Below, in pieces: positions 39,580 to 49,100 of a stretch of 64,000 nt of DNA. The notes below the pieces were generated by a model. It searched no databases. It was given only the letters and a program-made list of their open reading frames with translations, and had not been told where the DNA came from. Origin of the DNA: JBIQJD01 sp044507695 (GTDB lineage: Bacteria; Bacteroidota; Ignavibacteria; Ignavibacteriales; Ignavibacteriaceae); NCBI GenBank assembly GCA_044507695.1, contig JBIQJD010000016.1, positions 26,825 to 90,824 on the forward strand, given 5' to 3'. The position numbers were made by a program, and so were the translations under genes. Positions within the stretch are counted from its first letter, which is position 1; each line of letters opens with the position of its first letter.

Positions 39580-40302
39580 TTACTTTGCTTCCTTAAAGCG
39601 CTTTGCAACCTCATCCCAGTTCACAACATTCCACCAGTTTTCAATATAATCCGGACGCTTGTTTTGATATTTCAAATAATAAGCATGTTCCCAAACATCA
39701 AGACCAAGAATTGGTGTACCTTGTTTTTCTGCTACATCCATTAAAGGGTTATCCTGGTTTGGGGTAGAAGTTACAGCAAGTTTTCCGTCCTGAACAATTA
39801 ACCATGCCCAGCCCGAGCCAAATCTTGTTGCACCGGCAGTGCTGAACTGTTTTTTAAATTCTTCAAAAGATCCAAAAGCAGAATTTATTGCCTGTTCCAA
39901 ATCTCCGGAAGGAAACCCGCCGCCGTTTGGTTTCATAATTTGCCAGAAAAGTGAGTGGTTGAAGTGCCCGCCGCCGTTATTTCTTACAGCCGCAGGATGT
40001 TTGGAAATATTCTTCATTAAATCTTCTAAAGATTTTCCTTCAAGATCAGTACCTGCAATAGCATTGTTAAGATTTGAAACATAAGCATTATGGTGTTTTG
40101 TGTGATGAATTTCCATTGTCTGCTTATCAATGTACGGCTCAAGCGCATCATAACTGTAAGGCAGTGATGGCAGTTCAGATTTTCCCATTGTATTCCTCCT
40201 GTTATTTATGTTAGATAATTTTTCAATTGTACCTGAAAATGGTTTTAAGCTAACGGCAGCCGGAAGGATGCCGAGTGCATAAAGAAATTTTTTTCTGTCC
40301 AT
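39580..40302 (-). CDS. sodA: Superoxide dismutase, Mn-type, with optional N-terminal export signal
   Basis: The long form (240 residues from 40302) begins MDRKKFLYALGILPAAVSL, a hydrophobic, Tat-like signal (DRKKFL; the second Arg is replaced by Lys). An internal ATG at 40188 has a perfect AGGAGG (40195-40200) 6 nt before it and gives a standard 202-residue enzyme (GKSELPSLPYSYDALEPYID). The metal ligands are present (MEIHHTKHH, FNHSLFW, DVWEHAYY). GGGHFNH and PNQDNP fit the manganese type, though metal use cannot be proven. It removes superoxide. It lies at the end of the iron-sulfur operon, which fits joint control by oxidative or iron stress. Both starts may be used. Confidence 0.92.
   Translation of the reverse strand: MDRKKFLYALGILPAAVSLKPFSGTIEKLSNINNRRNTMGKSELPSLPYSYDALEPYIDKQTMEIHHTKHHNAYVSNLNNAIAGTDLEGKSLEDLMKNISKHPAAVRNNGGGHFNHSLFWQIMKPNGGGFPSGDLEQAINSAFGSFEEFKKQFSTAGATRFGSGWAWLIVQDGKLAVTSTPNQDNPLMDVAEKQGTPILGLDVWEHAYYLKYQNKRPDYIENWWNVVNWDEVAKRFKEAK
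40195..40200 (-). promoter_or_regulatory. Strong internal ribosome binding site within sodA
   Basis: AGGAGG on the - strand lies 6 nt before ATG 40188, inside the reading frame of the longer sodA form. It is the best Shine-Dalgarno match seen around this operon. It would give a cytoplasmic enzyme in addition to an exported one. Confidence 0.7.
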
Positions 40303-40366
40303 TAAACTTGTTCCCTCATTTTATGAGGATATATCCTCACAACATCACAGAAATTAATTATATAGA

Positions 40367-40714
40367 TTAAACTCCGAACGACTCTCCACAGCCGCATGTT
40401 TTGGATGCATTAGGATTATTAAACACAAATCCTTTACCGTTTAACCCATCAGTAAAATCAAGTTCTGTTCCTGATAAATAAAAAAGGCTTTTACCATCAA
40501 CAAAAAGTTTTACACCATTTTGCTCAATTATTGTATCACCTTCTTTTGATTCACCATCGAATCCGAGTGTGTAGGTTAAACCGGAGCAGCCGCCGCCTTT
40601 AACACCAACACGCAGCCCGTAGCCTTCAGGAATTTTATTTTCTTCCATTATCTTTTTTACTTCTTTAGCTGCTTTTTCAGTTATAACAATTTCACTTGTT
40701 ATTTCGGTTGTCAT
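40367..40714 (-). CDS. iscA: A-type iron-sulfur carrier (IscA/ErpA/HesB family)
   Basis: The 115-residue protein has the three invariant cysteines: Cys43 in GGGCSGLTY and Cys107/Cys109 in TCGCGESF, 63 residues apart as in the family. A-type carriers take a [2Fe-2S] or [4Fe-4S] cluster from the scaffold and pass it to apoproteins. The gene follows iscS and a small unknown gene and precedes sodA by 64 bp. Whether it corresponds functionally to IscA or ErpA cannot be told; the symbol marks the family only. Confidence 0.88.
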   Translation of the reverse strand: MTTEITSEIVITEKAAKEVKKIMEENKIPEGYGLRVGVKGGGCSGLTYTLGFDGESKEGDTIIEQNGVKLFVDGKSLFYLSGTELDFTDGLNGKGFVFNNPNASKTCGCGESFGV

Positions 40715-40741
40715 TGTTTTCCTCTGTACTTTTTATAAAAA

Positions 40742-41047
40742 TTATAACGGATCACCGGGAGCCGTTGTTACAAACTCAGGATAATTTAATTTCCATCCAA
40801 GATTATTAACCCGGATGAATATTCCTTTTTGTTCAAAATAATTACCAATTTCTTTTGCCAATTCTTCAGCTTCGGGGTAAGAAAGAGATTGATTCATCAT
40901 TTCAAAAAATCCCTTTAAACCGTACTGCAAATCCCTGAAGAAAATATTTGAATTATGAAATACAGGAAATTTTGCTTTCAAATAGTTTAGAAATACCTGA
41001 TGATTTTGTTTAACATTTTCTAAAATATTTTTACCCGATGCACTCAT
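40742..41047 (-). CDS. Conserved-looking small protein of unknown function in the isc operon
   Basis: The 101-residue protein is soluble, with alternating helix-like segments (NILENVKQNHQVFLNYLKA, YPEAEELAKEIGNYFEQKG) and a C-terminal strand-rich end (LGWKLNYPEF). It contains no cysteine, so it cannot be an IscU scaffold even though it sits between iscS and iscA where iscU normally lies. It begins 2 bp after iscS and so is very likely translated with it. It may be an accessory or regulatory partner of the desulfurase, similar in position to IscX or frataxin genes. I do not recognise the family. Confidence 0.65.
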   Translation of the reverse strand: MSASGKNILENVKQNHQVFLNYLKAKFPVFHNSNIFFRDLQYGLKGFFEMMNQSLSYPEAEELAKEIGNYFEQKGIFIRVNNLGWKLNYPEFVTTAPGDPL

Positions 41048-41049
41048 AA

Positions 41050-42237
41050 TTAATCCTGATTTGTGTGTAAAATATAAGCCGGAGAAGTTTTCCTTATTTC
41101 TTTTACTTTTTTAATTATTGTTTCTGCGGCATAATTAATTTCCGCTTCCGTATTAAATCTTCCAATGCCTATTCTTATTGATGATCTTGCTGCTTCATCT
41201 GATAATCCAATTGCTTTTAAAACGTGGCTTGGTTTGATGGAAGCTGAAGCGCATGCAGATCCTGCCGAAACTGCAATCTCACGAATGTTCATTATAAGCG
41301 TTTCAGATTTCACACCTTCAAAATATACATTCAGATTATTAGGTACTTTGTGTTCAATGCCGCCATTTATGTGAACATCTTCCAGTGAATCAAGCAGAAG
41401 CTGCGCAAGTTTATCTCTTAATTTTTTTATGCGTTTAGTTTCTTCTTCAAAGTTCTTCATCATTATCTCAGCGGCTTTGCCAAGCCCAACAATGTTTGGA
41501 ACATTCAATGTTCCCGGGCGTATTCCATTTTCCTGACCGCCGCCATAAAGCAAGGGAGTAATTTTTATTTTTGGATTTTTATTTTTTATATACGTTACAC
41601 CAATTCCTTTTGGTCCATAAAATTTATGGGCGGTGAAAGAAACCACGTCTGCATTAATATCATTTACATTAAAATGTATTTTGCCAATTGCCTGTGAAGC
41701 ATCTGTATGAAACAAAACATTTTTTTCTTTACAGATTCTGCCAATCTCTCTTAAATTCTGAATGGAGCCAATTTCATTATTAACAGACATTATGCTTACA
41801 AGAATTGTATCATCACTTACTTCATTTTCAAGCTGATCAGGATTAACCAATCCATTTGTATCAACAGGAAGATAAACTGCAGTGAATCCTTTTTTCTCAA
41901 GATAATGGAATGAATCAAGCACAGCGCTGTGCTCAATCTGTGATGTTATAATTTTTCTTCCTTTAAATGAATAAGATTGAGCAATTCCAAAATGTGCAAA
42001 ATTTATGGATTCCGTTGCACCGCTTGTAAAATAAATTTCATTTGCATCGGCTCCGATTATTTTTGCCGCCTGATTTCTTGTATATTTTACAGCAGCGTCT
42101 GCTTCCAACCCAAATGAATGAGTCCGGCTTGAAGCATTTCCAAATTTCTCAAGAAAATATGGTTTCATTGCTTCAAAAACCTCCGGATCAACCGGGGTAG
42201 TAGAGTGATTATCGAGATATATCGGCAGCTTAAGCAT
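41050..42237 (-). CDS. iscS: Cysteine desulfurase (IscS/NifS family)
   Basis: The 395-residue PLP enzyme shows YLDNHSTTPVD at the N terminus, the PLP lysine in SFTAHKFYGPKGIG, and the active-site cysteine loop SAGSACASAS. Length and loop fit group I IscS/NifS. It removes sulfur from cysteine and supplies it for iron-sulfur cluster assembly and possibly tRNA thiolation. Its ATG shares one base with the iscR stop (TAATG), so the two are translationally coupled. It is followed by the small Cys-less protein, IscA and SodA genes. Confidence 0.95.
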   Translation of the reverse strand: MLKLPIYLDNHSTTPVDPEVFEAMKPYFLEKFGNASSRTHSFGLEADAAVKYTRNQAAKIIGADANEIYFTSGATESINFAHFGIAQSYSFKGRKIITSQIEHSAVLDSFHYLEKKGFTAVYLPVDTNGLVNPDQLENEVSDDTILVSIMSVNNEIGSIQNLREIGRICKEKNVLFHTDASQAIGKIHFNVNDINADVVSFTAHKFYGPKGIGVTYIKNKNPKIKITPLLYGGGQENGIRPGTLNVPNIVGLGKAAEIMMKNFEEETKRIKKLRDKLAQLLLDSLEDVHINGGIEHKVPNNLNVYFEGVKSETLIMNIREIAVSAGSACASASIKPSHVLKAIGLSDEAARSSIRIGIGRFNTEAEINYAAETIIKKVKEIRKTSPAYILHTNQD

Positions 42238-42641
42238 TATAATATCTGGCTGACTGTAGTTGAATTAAAAACTTTTTCAATTTGGTGCTGAACCTTGCTC
42301 AAAGGATTCCGGATCTGGCAGCAATTAAATCTTGCACAATCATCAGATGAACCGTTTTCTTTCATGCAATCTGTAATTTGAATTTTTTCTATAGATGAAA
42401 TTACATCTTTTAAAGTAATATCTTTTGCTTCTCTTGCAAGTGCATAACCGCCTTTTATTCCCTGGTAAGATACAATAATTTTATTCTTTGCCAGCCGCTG
42501 TAAAATTTTAGAAAGCAGCTCGTAGGGAATATTATAATTACTGGAAATTTCTTTTGCAGTAATGCAATTGCACTCTGGTTTCAGCGCAATATATTTTACT
42601 GCCAGTAAGGCGTATTCTGTTTTTTTAGATAATTTTAACAT
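42237..42641 (-). CDS. iscR: Rrf2-family regulator, IscR-like
   Basis: The 134-residue protein has an N-terminal winged helix (KLSKKTEYALLAVKYIA, YELLSKILQRLAKNKIIVSYQGIKGGYAL). The cluster-binding cysteines are Cys92, Cys102 and Cys107/108, close to Cys92/98/104 of the E. coli IscR. It probably senses iron-sulfur status and controls its own operon. A 13-bp palindrome lies 10 nt upstream of its ATG and is the likely operator. The exact cysteine spacing differs from E. coli, so the ligand set is not certain. Confidence 0.85.
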   Translation of the reverse strand: MLKLSKKTEYALLAVKYIALKPECNCITAKEISSNYNIPYELLSKILQRLAKNKIIVSYQGIKGGYALAREAKDITLKDVISSIEKIQITDCMKENGSSDDCARFNCCQIRNPLSKVQHQIEKVFNSTTVSQIL

Positions 42642-42651
42642 TGGGAAATAA

Positions 42652-42664
42652 GACTAATTTAGTC
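42652..42664. promoter_or_regulatory. Palindromic Rrf2-type operator in front of iscR
   Basis: GACTAATTTAGTC is a perfect 13-bp palindrome (odd centre) 10 nt upstream of the iscR ATG on the - strand. Its form resembles Rrf2 binding sites, and a TTGATA-like -35 element lies further upstream. Autorepression by IscR is inferred. Confidence 0.5.
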
Positions 42665-42762
42665 GGATATGAACTTATCAATTTTTAAAGGAAAATACAA
42701 ATCAGGAAACAAGGGTTAAAAAAACAAAGGCTGGTTGTTTGTCTATTTAATGAATGAAAAAT

Positions 42763-42797
42763 GGGAATGACAATTTAGAATTATTGCTGCCATTCCC
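42763..42797 (-). terminator. Intrinsic terminator after nuoN
   Basis: On the - strand GGGAATG at the start of the hairpin pairs with CATTCCC at its end. An inner part of the stem is imperfect, and it is followed by ATTTTTCATT. It lies about 105 bp after the nuoN stop and before the iscR promoter, so it probably ends the nuo transcript. The remainder of the 259-bp spacer holds no gene. Confidence 0.6.
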
Positions 42798-42900
42798 TTA
42801 AAAATGGGATTATCATTTTAAATTAATTCTGGGTTGTGTTCACATTCAATTAAATCTAATTAACGATTCATTTTTTTTTATCTAAACTTCGTCTAAGATT

Positions 42901-44421
42901 TCAAAATCCCAAAATTGCAATTGAGTTTTTTGCAAAATTAATTAATGGAGTAAAATAAATTCCAAAAACTATGATTGGAATTACTAATGCCAAAACTATT
43001 ATTGTATTTGGGACTGCAAGTGCAAATCCGGGTCTGGGAGTTTCCGGTTTTACAAGGAATAAATTTTTTAATACACGAATATAGTAATACAAGGAAACTA
43101 CACTGTTCAAAATTGCAACTACTGCAAGTGCTATCATGTTTGCATCAATAAGCGCAACAAATAAATAGAGTTTTCCAATAAATCCGGCAGTTGGTGGTAA
43201 ACCTGTTAATGAAACAAGAAAGATAGCAAGTGAAACTCCGAGGAATGGAATTGAATATCCCAATCCTTTATAATCATCAATATGTTCACTTCCGATTTTA
43301 TTAGCAATTAACATCACAATAAAAAATGCACCGAGATTCATAAATGCATAAATGGCAAAATAAATTAAAATTGCCGTTAATCCCTGGTTTGATAAGACAG
43401 CCAATCCCAGCAATAAATAACCGGCATGTGCAATACTTGAATAAGCAAGCATTCTTTTAAGATTATCCTGCCAAAGAGCAGCAAAATTTCCAAGTGTCAT
43501 CGTTAAGATGGAAATGATAATGAAGAAAGTCTGCCAATCAATTAAATCAATTAAATGCCAGTAACCTGATGAATCTATTGATTTAATAAATGTTACCTTA
43601 ATAAATCTTACAAGCAAAGCAAATCCTGCGGCTTTACTTGCAACTGATAAATAAGCAGTAATTGTAATTGGTGCACCTTCATAAACATCGGGAGTCCAGA
43701 AATGAAAGGGCGCTGCGGAAATTTTATATCCGATTCCAACAAATATTAATAATCCCGCCATCATAAAAACAAGATTATCAAGATGCGGAGCCTGAATAAG
43801 AGAATTTATTTCATAGAGATTTGTTGTTCCGGTTAAACCATAAATCAAAGAAATTCCAAACAGCATAATTCCGGAAGAAACTGCGCCGTAAATAACATAT
43901 TTTAGTGAAGCTTCGCTGTTTCTCAGTGATTGCTTCGTAAATCCCGCTAATACATACGATGAAAGTGAAAGCAGTTCAAGTGAAAGATAAATTAAAACAA
44001 GATCGGCGGAGGCGATCATAAAGAACATTCCAAGCACCATTCCAAATAGCAGCGTGTAATATTCTCCATGCCTGTCAAATACTGCTTTTATTTCGGAAGA
44101 GGCAAGAGAGAAAAGCACAACAAAAATTGTTGCTAAAATTATTATTGCTTTAAAGAAAGCTCCAAATGAATCAACTGCAATCATTCCAAAATCATTGCCC
44201 GGAGCGGAAGTAAAAAGATTCATCCCGAATTGTTCAATTACGAAATAGCCGGCTGCCAGCAAACCTGCAATTGAAAGCCACGGGAGTAATGATTTGTTTT
44301 TCCCCATGATCAAATCAACTGTTACCAGCAGTGCGAGGGTAATTGCTATTACTACTTCGGGCATTATGTAGTTAAAGCTTTCTGTTATGTAGTTAAGATT
44401 TGTATTCACTTTATCAACCAT
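42901..44421 (-). CDS. nuoN: NADH-quinone oxidoreductase subunit N
   Basis: The 506-residue membrane protein has about 14 hydrophobic segments and the antiporter-like motifs of complex I. YLSLELLSLSSYVLAGF carries the conserved Glu of helix 5, and further matches are KISAAPFHFWTPDVYEGAP and LKRMLAYSSIAHAGYLLLG. It is one of the three proton-pumping subunits. It is the last gene of the operon and is separated from nuoM by 145 bp that contain a palindromic element. Confidence 0.95.
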   Translation of the reverse strand: MVDKVNTNLNYITESFNYIMPEVVIAITLALLVTVDLIMGKNKSLLPWLSIAGLLAAGYFVIEQFGMNLFTSAPGNDFGMIAVDSFGAFFKAIIILATIFVVLFSLASSEIKAVFDRHGEYYTLLFGMVLGMFFMIASADLVLIYLSLELLSLSSYVLAGFTKQSLRNSEASLKYVIYGAVSSGIMLFGISLIYGLTGTTNLYEINSLIQAPHLDNLVFMMAGLLIFVGIGYKISAAPFHFWTPDVYEGAPITITAYLSVASKAAGFALLVRFIKVTFIKSIDSSGYWHLIDLIDWQTFFIIISILTMTLGNFAALWQDNLKRMLAYSSIAHAGYLLLGLAVLSNQGLTAILIYFAIYAFMNLGAFFIVMLIANKIGSEHIDDYKGLGYSIPFLGVSLAIFLVSLTGLPPTAGFIGKLYLFVALIDANMIALAVVAILNSVVSLYYYIRVLKNLFLVKPETPRPGFALAVPNTIIVLALVIPIIVFGIYFTPLINFAKNSIAILGF

Positions 44422-44432
44422 AAATGTTTTTT

Positions 44433-44560
44433 AAATTCCAAAACACAAATACCAACCCGGCAGCTGCCGGGCAAATAAAAATCAAATATCAAAATCCAAA
44501 GATTGAATATTGAGTATTGAATTTCTGAATTTATTTGTCATTTGTTTTCTGGAAATTGTT
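44433..44560. repeat. AT-rich inverted-repeat element with GC palindrome between nuoM and nuoN
   Basis: The spacer has AAATTCCAAAACACAAATACC on its left end and, as its inverted counterpart, TTTGTCATTTGTTTTCTGG on the right. Near its left end is a perfect 16-bp palindrome, CCCGGCAGCTGCCGGG (44456-44471). The same design is present in the nuoJ-nuoK spacer. It looks like a small non-autonomous repeat. Confidence 0.55.
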
Positions 44561-44566
44561 ATTTAT

Positions 44567-46171
44567 TTAGAATCCACTCAAAGAACTATAAAACACTTTT
44601 GCATCAACCATAAACTTAACCATTGCATTAACTGATGAATTCATCAGATCAAGCATTGATGAAGGATATACACCGAGGAAAATAATTATTACACTGAGCG
44701 GTGCGAGCATAGCGTATTCCCTGAAATCAAGATCTTTAAGCTGATTCCATTTTTCAGGAAGTGTGCCGAGAAATACTCTCTGTAATGTCCACAGCATGTA
44801 GCCGGCGCCAAGCAGAATTCCAAGAGTTGAAACAACGGTTACTATTCTTATTGTATCAGCACCGAATGCACCGAGAAATACAAATGCTTCTGAAATAAAT
44901 CCGCTTAAGCCGGGAAGCCCGATTGCGGCAAAGAATGCAAGTGTAACAAATCCTGTATAGACAGGCATTTGATTTGCGAGTCCGCCGAAATCATTTAATC
45001 CTCTTGTATGGGTTCTATCGTAAATTACTCCCACAATAATGAAGAGCATTGCTGTGATTGTACCGTGATTGAACATCTGCAGAACCGCGCCCGAAATACC
45101 TATTGTATTTAGTGATGCCATACCGAGCATTACAAAGCCCATGTGCGAGACGGATGAGTAGGCAATAAGTTTTTTGAAATCCTTTTGAGCCATTGCGCAA
45201 AGCGCGCCGTAAATAATATTTATCATTCCGAATAATGCAATCCACCAGATTAGCTGATGAGTTATATCCGGGAAAACCGGGTAGCAGATTCTCAATATTC
45301 CGTATGTGCCCATTTTAAGCAGAACGCCTGCAAGTATAACGCTTATTGCAGTGGGCGCTTCAACGTGTGCATCCGGAAGCCATGTGTGGAAGGGGAACAT
45401 GGGTATCTTGATTGCGAAGCCGGCAAACAAAGCTATGTATGCAATCAATCTTAAATTATTTGGATTTAAGATTGATAGTATGCCGCCGGAAGTTGAATTT
45501 GCCGGATCCATCATTGCAAGCATGTTGAATGTGAATACCTTTGTACCGTCTGCGAGGGTTTCCGCCGTGCTGAAGTATAAGCCGATCATTACCAAAAGAA
45601 TGAACACTGAACCAAGTAATGTGTAGAGGAAGAACTTGATTGCAGCGTATTCTCTTCTTGGGCCGCCCCAGATTCCGATGAGGAAATACATCGGGAGAAG
45701 CATCAGTTCCCAGAAAATGTAGAAGAGGAAGAAATCAAGCGCAACAAAGACCCCCATCATGCCTGTATCAAGCAGAAGGAACATTGCAAAATATCCTTTT
45801 ACGGATTTATCAATATTCCATGAGGCGAGTGTTGCTACAAATGTTATTATCGCAGTAAGAAGTACAAGCGGTACGCTTAAACCATCTATGCCGAGATAAT
45901 AATCAATTTTGATTTGTCCTATCCAGGAGAACCCTGTAATATCAATCCATCTGAACTTTTCAATGAATTGAAATGAATCAGGATTATTTATCCCGCCGAG
46001 GGAGTAGTTGTACCAGCCGAGTATTAACCCCGCGGCAATAATCTGGATCCCTGTAATTAAAAGTGTGAGAGATTTTATAACCTTTGTCTGCGTCTTCGGA
46101 AGGAATAAAACTATTATCATTCCGATGATCGGCAGAAATGTTATGAACGATAAGATTGGGAAGTTTTGCAT
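44567..46171 (-). CDS. nuoM: NADH-quinone oxidoreductase subunit M
   Basis: The 534-residue polytopic membrane protein has the family motifs: FYIFWELMLLPMYFLIGIWG with the conserved Glu, KIPMFPFHTWLPDAHVEAPT, and KKLIAYSSVSHMGFVMLG with the pump lysine. It is a proton-translocating antiporter-like subunit of complex I. The start lies 14 bp after a T9SS beta-helix gene, not after nuoL as is usual, so its expression may depend on that insertion or on a new promoter. Confidence 0.95.
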   Translation of the reverse strand: MQNFPILSFITFLPIIGMIIVLFLPKTQTKVIKSLTLLITGIQIIAAGLILGWYNYSLGGINNPDSFQFIEKFRWIDITGFSWIGQIKIDYYLGIDGLSVPLVLLTAIITFVATLASWNIDKSVKGYFAMFLLLDTGMMGVFVALDFFLFYIFWELMLLPMYFLIGIWGGPRREYAAIKFFLYTLLGSVFILLVMIGLYFSTAETLADGTKVFTFNMLAMMDPANSTSGGILSILNPNNLRLIAYIALFAGFAIKIPMFPFHTWLPDAHVEAPTAISVILAGVLLKMGTYGILRICYPVFPDITHQLIWWIALFGMINIIYGALCAMAQKDFKKLIAYSSVSHMGFVMLGMASLNTIGISGAVLQMFNHGTITAMLFIIVGVIYDRTHTRGLNDFGGLANQMPVYTGFVTLAFFAAIGLPGLSGFISEAFVFLGAFGADTIRIVTVVSTLGILLGAGYMLWTLQRVFLGTLPEKWNQLKDLDFREYAMLAPLSVIIIFLGVYPSSMLDLMNSSVNAMVKFMVDAKVFYSSLSGF

Positions 46172-46185
46172 ATTAAGTTTACCTG

Positions 46186-49100
46186 TTATTTCGCTATTAT
46201 CATTTTACGTGTATTTATAAAATTGTTAGTTATTATTCTGCAGAAATATATTCCGCTTGAGAGTCTGCCTGCGTTAAATTTTATTTCATAGGTCCCGGGA
46301 TTTTTTACTTCATCAACTAATTTTTCTACTTCTCTGCCAAGAGCATCATAAACGGTTAATTTAACATGTTCTGTGCCAGCAATACTAAATTTAATTGTTG
46401 TTGTTGGATTAAACGGGTTGGGGTAGTTTTGAAGGTAATATTCAGCAGTTTCCTGTTGAGTTACAGTTCCGGCTTCTTTTTCAAAACCGCTTTTATTCTC
46501 ATTTATAATATACGCAGCTTCTCTTGTTAGAGAAGATTCAGGATATGTTTTAAGCATTTCATCATAAATTGATTTTGCTTTCTCAGGATTCTTCTCTTCA
46601 TGATATAAGTAAACGAATTTCCTGAACATAGCCAATTCAACTATACTGCCATTATATCCTGCAATTACATTATCCATTTTTTCTGTGAAGCTGTCATTAT
46701 TAATATCGGCAAGAATGATTTCTGCATAACCATAAATATTCTTTTTAACAGAAGAATTAATATAATTACCTATTAGAGAATTTAGTTCGTTTCTGTTTAT
46801 GCTGCTCTTAAATTTTTCAATCAGGTTAATTGTACTCATAAAAATCAGATTAGAAAATTTATCTGTGGAAACAGAGCTTTCTTCAAGAAGCTCTTTACAG
46901 ATACTCCACGCCTGCTTGTTATCTTTTTTCAGAAATAATTTCAATGCTTTTGTCAGTTTATCATTTGAGGAAGAGATATTTGATGAACTTTTTGATAAGG
47001 TTTCGTTTGTTCCGCCGTTTCCATAAGCAAGACAGCTCTCAAAGCTAAGGAAAGGTCTGTAATCAATTATGCTTCCCGATGCAGCTACTATTTTTGTACT
47101 GTCAGCGCCCCAGTAATTAAGCTCAGCAAAAATATAACCGCCATTTTCTGCGTAAAGATGATAATCTTCTCCTGCAATTGTGTTGTAACCGCCAAAGAAC
47201 ATTTCCGGGTCATCATGTCCTATAAGCGGACTCGAATAGTTTGAATAAATTGAAGTTGCATTTACTGTAATAACGTTTGCACCGGGATCACCAAGCTCAC
47301 CGAAGACGGCATGTGAGCCGGTTATGCAACTGATACCTATTGGATTATTATATATTGAATCACCAGCAATCTGAGGTTCTGAGTCTAATAAATATATTCC
47401 TGCATGATCATTATCGTGTATTTTATTATGCCAGATTTTTGTACCTGTGTACATGGTTAGCTGGTAATCGGATTGATATAGGTATAGCCCATCATAGCAG
47501 TTATATATTTCGCAATATTCTATAAACGGATCAGTCTGTTCTGAAGGTATTCCCTGATCCACCTTTATTCCGTAGTAAGCATTTCTTATAATGGCGTGGG
47601 AAATTCTTCCGGAAGAGTTTTCATTCAGAACTATTCCATTATAAGTTGAAGAGTTTTGTGAGATAAAATCAAAAATTATCTTACTGTTCGATGTGCCATT
47701 TGCATTGATGACGTTATTAACTACAAGAGAATTTCCATTATAAAAATTTAAAGTGGCGCCGGGCTGTATTGTTAATGTGCCATTAATTTCCAGTGAGCCA
47801 AAGTGTTTAAAATTAATAACAGCATTACTGGCTATGGTTAATGTTTTACCAGCAGGAACAGTAATTTTACCTGTAACTAAATTTATTCCGCTCAAGGTAG
47901 TATTTGCAGTTAAAGTTTGTTTGCCCCAGGCGACTGTTATAAGTGGATCACCAATAACTACATTTCGAAAACCTAAATAAGGTATACCTTGATAAGCAGC
48001 ATCTATTAATGAATAACCTATTGCGTAAAGTGGGAAAAAGATGCTATCCTTAGTTACAGAAAAAACGGTAGGTTCATATGTATGACCTGCGCCGCCACTT
48101 CCACCAACCCTCAGCCATTCTGTTATCATTCCATGATAATTCGGTGCCCCTTGCCGATTCCATAAATTAAGTGTATCCATATAAAAACCATTATAACTTT
48201 CATACGTATTATAAATTGCGCCATTTGGCTTCTCAAAAGAAAAAAGATAGTTGTAATTGCTTGGCATTCCGGCGTGTGCGCCCGATGAAGTATAAGCAAT
48301 TACAGGTGAAGAAGAGGAGTAATAAATATTGTCGGTTAAGTCAAGAAAATTATTATAACCTATATAGTTCAGCTTTGAATTTGTTCTTGTAGCGTCACTC
48401 CTTAACGCAGAAACCCCTAGACCACTAGATTCATGAGCATCCAATAAAAATAAATTATTCCCACTTCTATCAGGTAGGGCACTTCTATCAATGAGATTTT
48501 TTACATCATTGTAATTTAATCCATCAAGCCTTGAGACCAGGTAATTTATTTTATAATTGGTATCACCAAAGTAATTTGATTTGAATCTATAGTTTCCTTC
48601 TAAATTTTTGTCAACATAAAAATAAGGGTTTTCGATACCTGTAAAATAAGTTCCAAAAACATCTTCCAAGATCGTAAAATAAGGATTTGTTTGAGATAGA
48701 AAACAGAGTAAGCCGTCTAAACAAACCATGTATCGGTTATATTCGTCATTACCTGAAAATTCAGCATATGGATTTATTTTGAGAGGCATACCCTTACATA
48801 AAACTATATATTTAATTTTTGATTTTAGCTGTTGTCCATCTGAATAAGTTGAATCTAAATAATTCTGAATTGGCTCCATTATGTATGTTTTAAAATATCT
48901 CCATACATGGTCAGTATTTGGGTATTCCCAATCTTGATCAAATATTATTTCTCCTTCAAAAATCAATTCAATTAAATGATTATCAATCGTAACGGAATTT
49001 GGTAAGTCCAAACCAATCGTGTTTATTTCAGGTATACCTCTCTGAGCTATGTAATAATTTTTTATATGCATCGACAAAGTATCGAAACTGCTACTAGAAT

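Noticed and set aside
42237..42641. Rrf2 protein as a nitric-oxide sensor (NsrR type)
   Set aside because: Gene order with iscS and iscA and the Cys92/102/107 positions fit IscR better; NsrR cannot be fully excluded from sequence alone.
45306..45626. 106-codon reading frame opposite nuoM
   Set aside because: It is antisense to a conserved membrane protein with clear family motifs and has no own ribosome site.
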